From: JBAZLV01 sp964586075
GTDB taxonomy: Bacteria; Nitrospirota; UBA9217
Reading direction: 5' to 3'
NCBI GenBank assembly: GCA_964586075.1
Contig: CAZPGZ010000001.1
Coordinates: forward strand, 124,001-188,000
Length of the DNA: 64,000 bases
Shown piece by piece: positions 46,032 to 54,477 of this stretch. Under the pieces are notes generated by a model. That model searched no databases. It saw only the letters and a list, made by a program, of their open reading frames with translations, and had not been told where the DNA came from. The position numbers and the translations under genes were made by a program. Each line of letters opens with the position of its first letter. The stretch's first letter is position 1.

Positions 46032-46400
46032 ATGGTAACGGATGCAAAACTGCAAATAATAAAAAAGAAACTCCTGAAACAGCGGCAGGACCTTCTGGCT
46101 GAAGCAGGCCAGACCCTCAATACGAAAATCAGCACCGAAAAAGAGAGTTTTCCCGATCCAACGGACCAGGCAGTGGCGGAACTCGACAACAATTTCCTGC
46201 TGCGGCTGCGCGGCCGGGAACAGAAGCTGCTCAAAAAAATCGATGAGGCCATAGCGCGCATCGACGACGGAACGTACGGCGTCTGCGAATCCTGCGGCGG
46301 TGAAATCGGCGTCAAGCGGCTCGAAGCGCGTCCCGTGACCACGCTCTGCATTGAATGCAAGACCCGCCAGGAAGAGGAAGAAAAAATCCAGGCAGGGTAA
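46032..46400 (+). CDS. DksA/TraR-family zinc-finger transcription factor
   Basis: 122 residues. Helical hairpin with the acidic tip DPTDQA (DxxDxA, as in DksA), then a C4 zinc finger CESC-x17-CIEC. DksA-type proteins bind the RNA polymerase secondary channel and tune promoters with ppGpp. ATG at 46032 after AAAGGGG; the frame upstream reaches 45969 but overlaps the promoter. Single-gene unit with its own promoter and terminator. Confidence 0.92.
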   Translation: MVTDAKLQIIKKKLLKQRQDLLAEAGQTLNTKISTEKESFPDPTDQAVAELDNNFLLRLRGREQKLLKKIDEAIARIDDGTYGVCESCGGEIGVKRLEARPVTTLCIECKTRQEEEEKIQAG

Positions 46401-46432
46401 GTAACTGCTGCTTCATCATATCTTTCTAAGCA

Positions 46433-46468
46433 AAGGGCTGTCCGAATCCGGGCGGCCCTTTTGTTGTT
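46433..46468 (+). terminator. Intrinsic terminator after the DksA-like gene
   Basis: An 11-bp stem (AAGGGCTGTCC with GGGCGGCCCTT, two G-U pairs as RNA), a six-base loop, then TTGTTGTT. Confidence 0.7.
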
Positions 46469-46491
46469 CAGGGACAGACCGGGAGCTCCGG

Positions 46492-47247
46492 TCAGAGTAT
46501 CCGGCAGGGAATGCCCGCCTGTTCAAACTGTATTTTCAACTCCTCGCTTTTCAGGCGGTAGAATTCCCTCTGCATCGCCTTCTGCAGCCCCTGCTTTTTA
46601 TACACCCAATCCGCGTAATGATAATTCATCCTGTCAACAAGCACGGACGTCACGTGTCCCTTCAGCAATTCAGGCAGGCCTTCAACACCGGGCAGCATCG
46701 GTGCGATCATCACAAACGTAGTGATCCCTTCCCGGCGAAGCGCAACCAATGCCTCCACTCTTTTCCGTATCAGCGGAGCCCGGGGTTCAAAAACCTTTCG
46801 TATTGCTTCGTCCGCCGTGGCAATGGAAAACCCGACTTCGCAATCGCCGGATTTCTTCAGGATATCGATGTCCCTGCACACCAGAGGGGATTTGGTCTGC
46901 ACGACAATGGGCCAGTGGTTTTCAACGAGGATTTCAAGACACTTTCTGGTAAGTTGATATTTCTCTTCCAGGGGCTGGTAGGCATCGCAGACGCCGCTTA
47001 TCCAGACGGTTCCCGGTTTCTTGGTTTTTACCTCTTTTGCCAGCAGGTCCGGGGCATTTATTTTTGCGTCTACAAAATCTCCCCAGGCTTCCGGGTGCCC
47101 TGTGTACCGCTTCATAAACCGCGCGTAGCAGTACGTGCACGCGTGCTCACAGCCGATATAGGCATTCAAGGCGTAGTCATTGATCTTTGATTTTGACAGG
47201 ATGCCCTTTGCCTTGACTTCTTTGACGATCATTTTTCCAAGGTCCAC
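46492..47247 (-). CDS. SPL-like radical SAM protein
   Basis: 251 residues. The radical SAM cluster motif is CEHACTYCYA (Cys-x3-Cys-x2-Cys). It resembles spore-photoproduct-lyase-like proteins of the short group (YIGCEHACTYCYARFM, VWISGVCDAYQPLE, TKSPLVCRDIDIL). The reaction is unknown; relatives are often annotated as DNA repair photolyases without proof. The start may be GTG 47247 or ATG 47232 (GGA upstream). It is 37 nt from the binding-protein gene. Confidence 0.85.
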   Translation of the reverse strand: MDLGKMIVKEVKAKGILSKSKINDYALNAYIGCEHACTYCYARFMKRYTGHPEAWGDFVDAKINAPDLLAKEVKTKKPGTVWISGVCDAYQPLEEKYQLTRKCLEILVENHWPIVVQTKSPLVCRDIDILKKSGDCEVGFSIATADEAIRKVFEPRAPLIRKRVEALVALRREGITTFVMIAPMLPGVEGLPELLKGHVTSVLVDRMNYHYADWVYKKQGLQKAMQREFYRLKSEELKIQFEQAGIPCRIL

Positions 47248-47283
47248 TTGTTCCGCCGCGAAGACTGGACGCGCCGCACGCGG

Positions 47284-48426
47284 CTATCGAGCGGCCTGCC
47301 CGCCGGCATGAACGGTTTGAAGAACAAAACGGCCTTCGTTGTCCACCCGGTATAAACCGTGCAGGTCATTCATCACGTCGCCTTTATAATTGAAGTACTG
47401 CTTGCCCGTGAGCGCGCCGGTATTGAAATAACTGCGGTGCAGATAATCCGAAACCAGGTCCGGGTCTGTTGACTGCACTTTCGCGATGCCTTCCATAACG
47501 GCGATCATGGCATCGCCGGCAAAGAGGGCGAAAATCGAGGACAGCTTTGTGCCGTAGGTTTTTTGGTAACGGTCGAGAAATGTTTTTGTTCTCGGAGAAG
47601 AAAGGTCTTCAGGCGCCGGATGGCTGATAAAATAAAAACCTGCCGCGGCTTTTTTCCCGGCGATTTCGACAAGGTCGCTGTTATTGGCCCCGTCCCCGCC
47701 CATGAAAGGCACTGTCCAATTCAGCCGGCTGCGGGCCGAAAGAAGTTTCGCGGCTTCGGGATAATAGCCGGCAAAAAAGACCAGTTCCGGACCTGCTGCC
47801 TTCACGTGCTCCACGAGCGAAAGATAATCCGGCGGACCGACTTTCAGCTGCCCGTCATACACGACATCGATCATCCAGTTGAACAGCTCTTTGCGCACCG
47901 CATCGGCCAGATCCTGTCCATAGAGGCTGCCGTCATGAATCAGGGCCGCCTTTTTAATATTCATCTTCCGGATGCTCTTTATCACTGCCTTTGCCTGGTC
48001 GTTGTTCTGGGGGCAGGTGCGGAAAAAATATTTATACCCCTTTTCCGTCAGCGGCATCGCCGTGGCGGCGTGTGATATATGGATGATTTTGCGGTCGTTG
48101 AAGACGGGTTGCAGGGCTTCCGTAATGGTCGAGGTCTGGGTACCGATGACGGCAACGGGGTTCCGGAGAAGCATTTTTTTCGCCGCTGTCAGCGCAGCCT
48201 TCGGGCTGCCGCCGTCGTCTTCGAAGAATAATTCAATGTTCCGTCCAAGCAGCCCGCCCTGGTCGTTAATGTCCGCGGCAAGCAGCGTCAGTACCTGCGT
48301 TGCTTCCTTGCTTGCGTCCGCAAAGCTGCCGGTCATGGGGCCGATAAAGCCTATTCGCAGCGGTTCCGCGGCCCAGCCGGTATGCACACCCAGAAGCAGC
48401 ACCAGAACGCAGAATATTTTTTTCAT
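47284..48426 (-). CDS. Branched-chain amino acid-type ABC periplasmic binding protein
   Basis: 380 residues. Signal peptide MKKIFCVLVLLLGVHTGWA, then a type I periplasmic binding fold of the LivK/Leu-binding class (IGFIGPMTGSFADASKEA, VIGTQTSTITEA, ALIHDGSLYGQDLADAV). No permease or ATPase gene is nearby, so it is either an orphan subunit or a receptor for another protein. Ligand unknown. GAGGAG upstream of the ATG. Confidence 0.9.
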   Translation of the reverse strand: MKKIFCVLVLLLGVHTGWAAEPLRIGFIGPMTGSFADASKEATQVLTLLAADINDQGGLLGRNIELFFEDDGGSPKAALTAAKKMLLRNPVAVIGTQTSTITEALQPVFNDRKIIHISHAATAMPLTEKGYKYFFRTCPQNNDQAKAVIKSIRKMNIKKAALIHDGSLYGQDLADAVRKELFNWMIDVVYDGQLKVGPPDYLSLVEHVKAAGPELVFFAGYYPEAAKLLSARSRLNWTVPFMGGDGANNSDLVEIAGKKAAAGFYFISHPAPEDLSSPRTKTFLDRYQKTYGTKLSSIFALFAGDAMIAVMEGIAKVQSTDPDLVSDYLHRSYFNTGALTGKQYFNYKGDVMNDLHGLYRVDNEGRFVLQTVHAGGQAAR

Positions 48427-48457
48427 TTTCCACTCCTCACTCGCTGTCCCTGTTTTG

Positions 48458-49786
48458 TCACGGCTGGACCGTCTCCAAAAGCCGGTAAAACTCCCGCCTC
48501 ACTGCTTCGTCATTCAGAATCCCGACGTGGGTCGTATCGAATCCGTATGTCTTGATGGCTTTCATGTGAATCCGCGAATCGAGCTGGCTCTTCAGGGCAA
48601 TCACCCCGTCGCCGCTGGCCCCGGACCGGTTCCGATAGCTGAAAAACATGTAAAAGGGTAGGTTCTGCGGAGTTTCCTGCTGGTACAGCCGTGTCAGAAA
48701 TACGCTCTCTGTCGCGACATCGCGCCAGGAAGGGACCACAACAGGCGCCGATTTGAGGCCGCTGTTCGCGTCCTCCACGCCGCCGTATGGCGACGACATC
48801 GAAATATACATCTTCAGATAAGCCGGCTTGTCACGCTTGCTCAGCGTGTCGATGGCCGACCGCGCCACGAGGCCGCCCATGCTGTGCGCGACAATAACCA
48901 GCCGGTTAATAGTATGTCTGCTGTTCCTTTCGATAATGGAATTGGCCAGATGCGATTCGAGCTGCGCCAAGGGCAGGCCGGAGGGGTAGTAGTAAAACCA
49001 GGGCTGAAAGCGGCTGCGGTCCAGACCGTCCACTATATACTTCCAGTCCTGCGGCGTTCCTTCCATGCCGTGCACAAACAGAACAACTGTTTTCTTGGCA
49101 TCATACTCTTCCAATGAGAATATCGACCCCTGGGTATGGGTCAGCAGCTGTGTGGGACGGTAGACTCCCATGGTGCCGTACCGGGAATCAAAGAAATCAT
49201 CATCGAGGGAAGTATATTTATAGCTGTTCACCGTCACTTTCGTATTAACCGGAATCTCCGCTTTTTTGGTGACGTTGAAATCGAGCTTGACTTCCGGGCC
49301 GAGCACCGTGATACCGTCGATGGTCAAGGAACGATTGACAGCAGCCCGCTTCCCCACCGGTGTCCACCCGATCATTTCCTGAGATTCGAAGTAATTGTTG
49401 TTGTTCAGATCGACAAAGGCCAGAAGATCGTACTCTCCTTCCGGCAGGAAGAGCGAGTAAAACGTGGCAGGGCTTCGAAGGATGCGGGTAGCGACAATTT
49501 CGCGCTGCGCATACCGGTCAGACACCGCGACAATCAGCACCGGGCCGTTGTAGGGACGGTTCATCAAAATTCTGCCGCTCAGATAGAAGCAGTCTTCCGG
49601 ATACAGTTCCCGTCTTGCTTCCAGACTGGGATGAGATTGAAATGAGGATTCCAGGGATTTATGCCTTCCCATGAAGGCGAGGTAATCGGTCGCGGCGCCG
49701 CATCCGGATAGCACTATCACCAGCAGTATTAAGAGCGCCGAAACCGTCAGCAATTTATGTTTGGTGTTCAGCCAAATATAACCCAA
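48458..49786 (-). CDS. Lipoprotein alpha/beta hydrolase (lipase/esterase-like)
   Basis: 442 residues from TTG 49786, with GGAGGG upstream. Signal peptide and lipobox VLSGC (Cys29). Residues about 70-180 form a beta-rich N-terminal domain. The alpha/beta hydrolase core has the oxyanion strand FVHGMEGTPQDW, nucleophile Ser302 in AHSMGGLVARS, and His near 423 in DTTHVGIL, with SSPYGGVEDA between. Resembles PGAP1- and triacylglycerol-lipase-type enzymes. Likely acts in the outer membrane or periplasm on a lipid ester. Confidence 0.9.
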   Translation of the reverse strand: MGYIWLNTKHKLLTVSALLILLVIVLSGCGAATDYLAFMGRHKSLESSFQSHPSLEARRELYPEDCFYLSGRILMNRPYNGPVLIVAVSDRYAQREIVATRILRSPATFYSLFLPEGEYDLLAFVDLNNNNYFESQEMIGWTPVGKRAAVNRSLTIDGITVLGPEVKLDFNVTKKAEIPVNTKVTVNSYKYTSLDDDFFDSRYGTMGVYRPTQLLTHTQGSIFSLEEYDAKKTVVLFVHGMEGTPQDWKYIVDGLDRSRFQPWFYYYPSGLPLAQLESHLANSIIERNSRHTINRLVIVAHSMGGLVARSAIDTLSKRDKPAYLKMYISMSSPYGGVEDANSGLKSAPVVVPSWRDVATESVFLTRLYQQETPQNLPFYMFFSYRNRSGASGDGVIALKSQLDSRIHMKAIKTYGFDTTHVGILNDEAVRREFYRLLETVQP

Positions 49787-50060
49787 AATAGGCCCTCCCT
49801 GTAAACGCTGAAGACTTGCAGCACGGTGTTAAACTGACGGAAGATTATACCCTTGTTTTCATATTGCAATCAAGTTCTTGTTTTGTACAAGTGCTGTTTT
49901 GTTCTTTGAAAACAGTCTGAATCCGAAGAAAAAATTCTTGCCCCCTTCGCGAAAGTATAGTAACCTCACTCCATTGGGAGGAACTTCAGCTCAGAGGTTT
50001 TCCCATCTCACCTTGCATCCTCCTGACGATTAAATAGAACAACAGTTGAGGAAAAATATT

Positions 50061-50888
50061 ATGATTACGAACATGCCAAGGACTCTTTCGGCTGGTTTGT
50101 TATTCGCGGCACTCGCCATGGTTCTTTGCATACCCGTGGCCGGGGCGCAGGCGGGAGGGGCAAAAGCAATGACCATTTATCAGATGACCTGGGAAGGCGA
50201 TAACGTCGAAGGGGAGCTTTATATCAATGATTTTTTCATCAACAACTTCAGCGGCGCGCAAGCCTTCGGCGGCCTGCCCCTGAACCCCTATCTCGTGGGA
50301 GAAAACGAAGTGCGGGCCGAAGTGCGCAAAAAAAACACTACAAAGCCGGCGCAGCTGACGATCAATGTGTCCGCGATGACCCAGGGAGAGATCGCTGCGA
50401 GCAACCAGCCCGGAAGCGTGACCTCGCTTGAAATTAAAGACGCTGAATTAAAACCCGCCACTACGGTCAAGGCCGTCAAAAAATTCAGCGCTCCCCTGGA
50501 TTTCAGCAGCCATCTGCGCCCGACCGGAACTGCCAGCGGGAAAGAAGCGACTGAATACACCAAAATGATTTACGAGCTTTTCAGGGCGAAGAAGATCGAG
50601 GCTCTCATGAAGGAATTAGAGGTCAAGATCAGCGACTACGCAGCCGCCTACCCGGGGCATGATTTTGCAACGGAATTCCGGTCCGTTCTCACCGATATGC
50701 TTCGGGGAAAACTCGCGCCGATCGATCTCAATCAACTGAGGGCCAGAAAAGCCGGCCCCGGCGGCAAAGTGTGGCAGATCCTCGAAGGGAAAAAAGAATT
50801 GATCCGCATAATCGCCCCCGACGGTTCCGAAAGCGACATGGCCGTCTACGTTGGTGTGATCGATAGGAAACTGAAGGTCGTACGGTAG
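50061..50888 (+). CDS. Secreted protein of unknown function
   Basis: 275 residues from ATG 50061 with GAGG upstream. Signal peptide with hydrophobic core LLFAALAMVLCIPV and likely cleavage near GAQA. The N-terminal mature part looks beta-rich (YIYQMTWEGDN is read as IYQMTWEGDN, GELYINDFFINN), the C-terminal half helical (KMIYELFRAKKIEALMKEL), ending in a beta strand pair. No motif recognised. Single gene; the 270 bp upstream hold no clear promoter that I can place. Confidence 0.65.
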   Translation: MITNMPRTLSAGLLFAALAMVLCIPVAGAQAGGAKAMTIYQMTWEGDNVEGELYINDFFINNFSGAQAFGGLPLNPYLVGENEVRAEVRKKNTTKPAQLTINVSAMTQGEIAASNQPGSVTSLEIKDAELKPATTVKAVKKFSAPLDFSSHLRPTGTASGKEATEYTKMIYELFRAKKIEALMKELEVKISDYAAAYPGHDFATEFRSVLTDMLRGKLAPIDLNQLRARKAGPGGKVWQILEGKKELIRIIAPDGSESDMAVYVGVIDRKLKVVR

Positions 50889-50938
50889 CCAAGGACAATT
50901 TTCTGCATGCACGAGGACTTAAAAGGACACTTAGGACA

Positions 50939-50952
50939 CAACGTCCCCAAAG
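50939..50952. repeat. Left 14-bp inverted repeat flanking the HEPN-like gene
   Basis: CAACGTCCCCAAAG, the exact reverse complement of 52873-52886. Two GGACAC units stand just outside (50925-50930 and 50934-50939). Lies 38 bp beyond the stop of the HEPN-like gene. Confidence 0.8.
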
Positions 50953-50989
50953 ATTCCCCTCGGCTGAAATAACGTTCTCTGTGTTTACT

Positions 50990-52816
50990 CTACTTTTTAT
51001 TTATAGACGTAAAATAAGGGCTGAGAGGATTATCCCTACCAAATAATAGATGTTTATAGGTATTACTAGAACACTCTATGCTGCCACAATTCAAATTTTC
51101 TAAATAGGCCTTTTCATGTAACTGCAGCATTCTTAATGATGTTTCAATGCTTAACCGCACGCTAATCTTATCACTTAATCTAATCAAAGCATTCATAAGA
51201 ATATCGAAATATGTATGGAGGTTTTCAACAAGTGTATTTAAATACGGCAAAGCTGAAGCGGAGTGAACTATTTGGTTTCTAGTCGTATAAATTCTTTGAA
51301 TATGCCACGCTACCCGTTGACGGTGAGAGGAAATAGTTTCCTTGATTATTTCTGGTTTGTGAAATTTTTCATGACACCAATAGCATCGATTCTTCAAAAG
51401 TGGGTGTTTTTCTAATAAACCGTAAATGTGCAATCTGCAATCTTTCAAATCTGATGAAATGAGAAGACAAATGGATTTATCGAAAAAATTACCTTCCACT
51501 GGAAGCTCTTCTATATAATTGCGTACAGAATAACCACCATGAAATAGATTTTCGCTTGTATCCTTAAATATTTTTTCAACATACGTTAGTGTAAGTGAAG
51601 GCAATAAATAGTTAAGGTATTGAGTAATTCTTGCCTGTCCATCATCTTCTCTTGGAGGTGGCAAAAAGCCTTCGAGTGCTGCCCATAAACTTACAAGTTG
51701 GTTTTCCGGAGCTACCCCCTCGATTGCTGTCCGGTGATAATCCATTGCCTTTACAAATAAATTTATAGAAGACTCGTCGAATTTACCTTTACCAAGCGTT
51801 TCTATAGTTTCATCAAAGTTTCCAACAAACTTGGCCCTTGTTACTGTGCCACGCTCCATAGGTGCGGGTGGTGATTTAACAACAAAATATTCCTCCTCAC
51901 CATCCCTTTTTACAACACAATTTTGCAACCACGTTGGCTTTCGGTGATGATCATAAAAGCGGTAGATATCGGCAAGCAATTCAATAGATGAGTTTGCTAA
52001 TTGACGTGCTATAAACCTGTCTTTTGTTTTGATTTTATCAAATATGATATATTGCGTGTATTGTTCATTTATTCCTAGCAAACCATGCAGGTGTTTCCTA
52101 GATTCTATTTCACTCGGTAACGTATCCAATATTTTAACATCAAGGTTTTCCGCGACCTTTTTAAGTTGACTAAATTCCGCTGATCCTCTAAATATAATTT
52201 TCCAGGAAATATCCTTTCCTTCAAAAATATCTAAAAATGCTTTTATCTGAGAATGCGAATTTATTTTCCTGGGTAGTGCGGTCCAATTAAAAAAATAATT
52301 AAGCGTCATAAAGTACAGAAATTGTTTGCTATAACCTCGTAGTTCAATTTCAGCGGTTAAAGCTACTGCCAGTTCTGTGAGCTTTTTTTTCTCATTCGGA
52401 TACGCTACGGTCTGCTCAATCTTTCTTCTTAACAAGTACCAATACTTATCTGCAATTTCCGTAAGGAGTGCTCTAGTCGTTGCTCTCAAATCCTCCGGAT
52501 TTTTTGTAAGTTCTTTGAGGTTTTTCAAATATTGCGTACTCAGTTCGGGCATATCTTCTTTAATGATAGGATCGTTCTTAAATCGATTTTCAAGTTCCTC
52601 TACAACTGGATTAAGAGCAGCGGGCTTGACTCGCCCTTTAATTAATTCTGATGCCAGCAAATTTAGCTCTAGAATATTTGTGTGCGTATTCAATGCGGGA
52701 GCCTTGAAAGAGTCAATCGTGTGATGAAATAATAATTCCTCTAATATCTGCGCAAAAAATAGCAAACCCATAGAAGCATCACTCAAATCCCATTTATAAA
52801 GACGCGGCTTAATCAT
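50990..52816 (-). CDS. Large protein with C-terminal HEPN-like (Apea-type) RNase motif; putative defence gene
   Basis: 608 residues, no signal peptide or membrane helix. Residues about 360-550 resemble an Apea-like HEPN domain: LWAALEGFL (377-385) and the RX4H motif R513-N514-QIV-H518 in RIYTTRNQIVHSA. HEPN domains with R(N/D)x3-4H are metal-independent RNases in toxins and phage-defence effectors. A cysteine-rich segment (RCYWCHEKFH, 477-486) may bind metal. The N-terminal 350 residues match nothing I know. Coding DNA is visibly AT-richer than all neighbours, suggesting transfer. Promoter at 53089-53117, leader about 265 nt. A solo effector; no methylase, antitoxin or nuclease partner is adjacent. 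Confidence 0.75.
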   Translation of the reverse strand: MIKPRLYKWDLSDASMGLLFFAQILEELLFHHTIDSFKAPALNTHTNILELNLLASELIKGRVKPAALNPVVEELENRFKNDPIIKEDMPELSTQYLKNLKELTKNPEDLRATTRALLTEIADKYWYLLRRKIEQTVAYPNEKKKLTELAVALTAEIELRGYSKQFLYFMTLNYFFNWTALPRKINSHSQIKAFLDIFEGKDISWKIIFRGSAEFSQLKKVAENLDVKILDTLPSEIESRKHLHGLLGINEQYTQYIIFDKIKTKDRFIARQLANSSIELLADIYRFYDHHRKPTWLQNCVVKRDGEEEYFVVKSPPAPMERGTVTRAKFVGNFDETIETLGKGKFDESSINLFVKAMDYHRTAIEGVAPENQLVSLWAALEGFLPPPREDDGQARITQYLNYLLPSLTLTYVEKIFKDTSENLFHGGYSVRNYIEELPVEGNFFDKSICLLISSDLKDCRLHIYGLLEKHPLLKNRCYWCHEKFHKPEIIKETISSHRQRVAWHIQRIYTTRNQIVHSASALPYLNTLVENLHTYFDILMNALIRLSDKISVRLSIETSLRMLQLHEKAYLENLNCGSIECSSNTYKHLLFGRDNPLSPYFTSINKK

Positions 52817-52872
52817 ATATGATTTCTCCTTTTTTCAGACCTACTTGGAGATACTGAGGCATTTAAGAAGCG

Positions 52873-52886
52873 CTTTGGGGACGTTG
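52873..52886. repeat. Right 14-bp inverted repeat flanking the HEPN-like gene
   Basis: CTTTGGGGACGTTG, exact reverse complement of the left copy at 50939-50952. A partial second copy, AGGGACGTTG, follows at 52901-52910. Confidence 0.8.
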
Positions 52887-52889
52887 ATG

Positions 52890-53225
52890 CAGGGTGCTTT
52901 AGGGACGTTGTTACTTACGTTACTTCCCTTTTTTCTATGACCAGCTTCAGGGCGTTGATGCGTCTGATGTTTTTAGGTGCCCAGGTATATTTTCTCTCGA
53001 ACGGTTTTAGATATGCAGGCGTCACGCGTTCGGCTCTGGGTGGTGCGAAACGATGCGATTTCGAAGGCTATCGTGGAAGGATGGCTTGATTATATGTATA
53101 TGCGGACATCTTGTCAAGGGAGGTGCTGCAAGATGTCCTTTGGGGTCACCCATTTGAAAGCACTCTACCAAGTGAAAAAGCTCCACCTTGAGACGAGAAA
53201 AGAGCCCTCGGGGCGTTTAGGGTCG
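52890..53225. other. Leader and promoter region of the HEPN-like gene; no gene seen
   Basis: About 335 bases without a supported open reading frame. It contains GGGACGTTG partial repeats, the consensus promoter at 53089-53117 and the 14-bp element shared with 55488-55501. Short frames on both strands are interrupted by stops. Confidence 0.5.
53089..53117 (-). promoter_or_regulatory. Perfect-consensus sigma70 promoter reading toward the HEPN-like gene
   Basis: Minus-strand TTGACA (53117-53112), exactly 17 nt, TATAAT (53094-53089): every consensus position matches. The initial transcribed region carries CCTTCCACGATAGC (53080-53067), also found after the promoter at 55510-55538. Confidence 0.8.
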
Positions 53226-53278
53226 GACTTGAATCTGTAGTTATTGACAATCCTGAAGCAACCTACGCTGTGTCCCAC
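53226..53278. repeat. 53-bp direct repeat, copy 1
   Basis: Identical to 53859-53911 over 53 bp; weaker similarity extends about 20 bp to the left. It lies beyond the 3' end of the GNAT gene. No integron attC core (RYYYAAC/GTTRRRY) is present, so it is not a recombination site of that type. Confidence 0.85.
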
Positions 53279-53353
53279 GAGGCCTCTGGGGTCAAAATCT
53301 TTATTGCCAGCATCACTGCCATCGGAAAAGCATTGGCCCTCATTACTCCGCTG

Positions 53354-53830
53354 TCAGATACTTTTGAAAACGGTTGTAATGTACGGATTAAACCCCATCT
53401 TCCGCCAGAATGCCGTGGAAGTCTCATTGGCCACGACGACGCGAAGTTCTATCCGGTGAACGCCATGGCCCACAAACCATGTCTGTACCGCGCGGAATAG
53501 GCTCTCGCCGATGCCGTTTCTCCGGCACCTCTCGGTCACGGCAAGATCGCACACCATTCCATACTCCTGGTTCTCGAACACCGGCGGATGCTTGGCCAAT
53601 GCCGCCAAGCAGTAACCAACGGCTTCTCCATCCTGCTCGGCGACCAGAACACACGAGGTCTCTGACATCATGTGACCGGAGATAAACTCCTTGAACCGCT
53701 CATGGCCGTCGGCTGCGCGGGTAAAATGGGGATCGCGCTTCTTATGGAAATCAACGAACTCTTTCCAGAGCTCCTCGATAGCCGGTAGATCGGCACTCAT
53801 TGCTTTCCTTATTAATGTATGACTTTTCAT
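53354..53830 (-). CDS. GNAT-family N-acetyltransferase
   Basis: 158 residues with the GNAT pattern: IRKAMSADLPAIEELWKEF, VAEQDGEAVGYCLA, motif A CDLAVTERCRRNGIGESLF (the RRNGIG acetyl-CoA loop), and a C-terminal VVANETSTAFWRKMGF. Acceptor unknown. ATG at 53830 with AAGGA upstream. The gene is bracketed by two copies of a 53-bp direct repeat, one just upstream of the start and one downstream of the stop. Confidence 0.9.
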   Translation of the reverse strand: MKSHTLIRKAMSADLPAIEELWKEFVDFHKKRDPHFTRAADGHERFKEFISGHMMSETSCVLVAEQDGEAVGYCLAALAKHPPVFENQEYGMVCDLAVTERCRRNGIGESLFRAVQTWFVGHGVHRIELRVVVANETSTAFWRKMGFNPYITTVFKSI

Positions 53831-53858
53831 TCATCGTCCTTGAGGGTGTATAAAGTCA

Positions 53859-53911
53859 GACTTGAATCTGTAGTTATTGACAATCCTGAAGCAACCTACG
53901 CTGTGTCCCAC
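53859..53911. repeat. 53-bp direct repeat, copy 2
   Basis: Second identical copy of 53226-53278, located between the small lipoprotein gene (stop at 53949) and the GNAT start (53830). Offset between copies is 633 bp. Confidence 0.85.
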
Positions 53912-53948
53912 ATGCCTTATTCATTTTGCAGCGCTCGCTCCGTCACCA

Positions 53949-54431
53949 CTAATAAGGCTCAATCTTATACTTCTCCTTTTTCACCGTCTCATCCTCAACC
54001 TTAAGTTCGTAATAAGTCCCTCCAATACCTCCGACACGTTCATGCCTGACAACATAGGTTTTTCCAGCCTCGACAATGAAATCCAGCTTCCGCTCAAAAC
54101 TCTGATACCCCCGAAGCCAGACATACACAACGATTGAGTGCTTGCCCGGCAAAAATTCTATTTGCCCGCTGCCGTCCCAGAGGCTGCCGTAAAAATTCCC
54201 CCGCCTTACGCCGTCGACCTCCTTGATGCGAACTGTTTCTGAGGTATCAATGCCACCGGGAATCTTCAAGAGGCCGATTTTTTCCGGAGGCAGGGCATCG
54301 CCCTGATATATCCGATACGTCGCGCCACAGGAGGTGAGCGATACGAAAAGCAGGACAAGAACTGCTGTGTGCATGTTGTGTGCGAGAAATCTGTTGCCTA
54401 TTTTTATTATCCGAGTCAGTCTGATTTCCAT
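53949..54431 (-). CDS. Small lipoprotein of unknown function
   Basis: 160 residues from ATG 54431, after AAAGGGG. A basic N-terminal stretch (IRLTRIIKIGNRFLAHNMH) precedes the hydrophobic segment VLVLLFVSLTSC with a lipobox cysteine near 35; an internal ATG just before this segment (54374) would give a more normal signal peptide. The mature part looks like a PEGA-type carbohydrate- or peptide-binding beta sandwich (GQIEFLPGKHSIVVYVWLRGY). Follows the HEAT-like lipoprotein by 46 nt and may share its transcript. Confidence 0.7.
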   Translation of the reverse strand: MEIRLTRIIKIGNRFLAHNMHTAVLVLLFVSLTSCGATYRIYQGDALPPEKIGLLKIPGGIDTSETVRIKEVDGVRRGNFYGSLWDGSGQIEFLPGKHSIVVYVWLRGYQSFERKLDFIVEAGKTYVVRHERVGGIGGTYYELKVEDETVKKEKYKIEPY

Positions 54432-54477
54432 ACCATGACCCCTTTGCAGGAACAAACAGCATTATGAAAGGATTTAT

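Noticed and set aside
53226..53911. Integron attC sites
   Set aside because: Directly repeated 53-bp elements sit after gene ends, but neither RYYYAAC nor GTTRRRY cores nor the folded arm symmetry are present.
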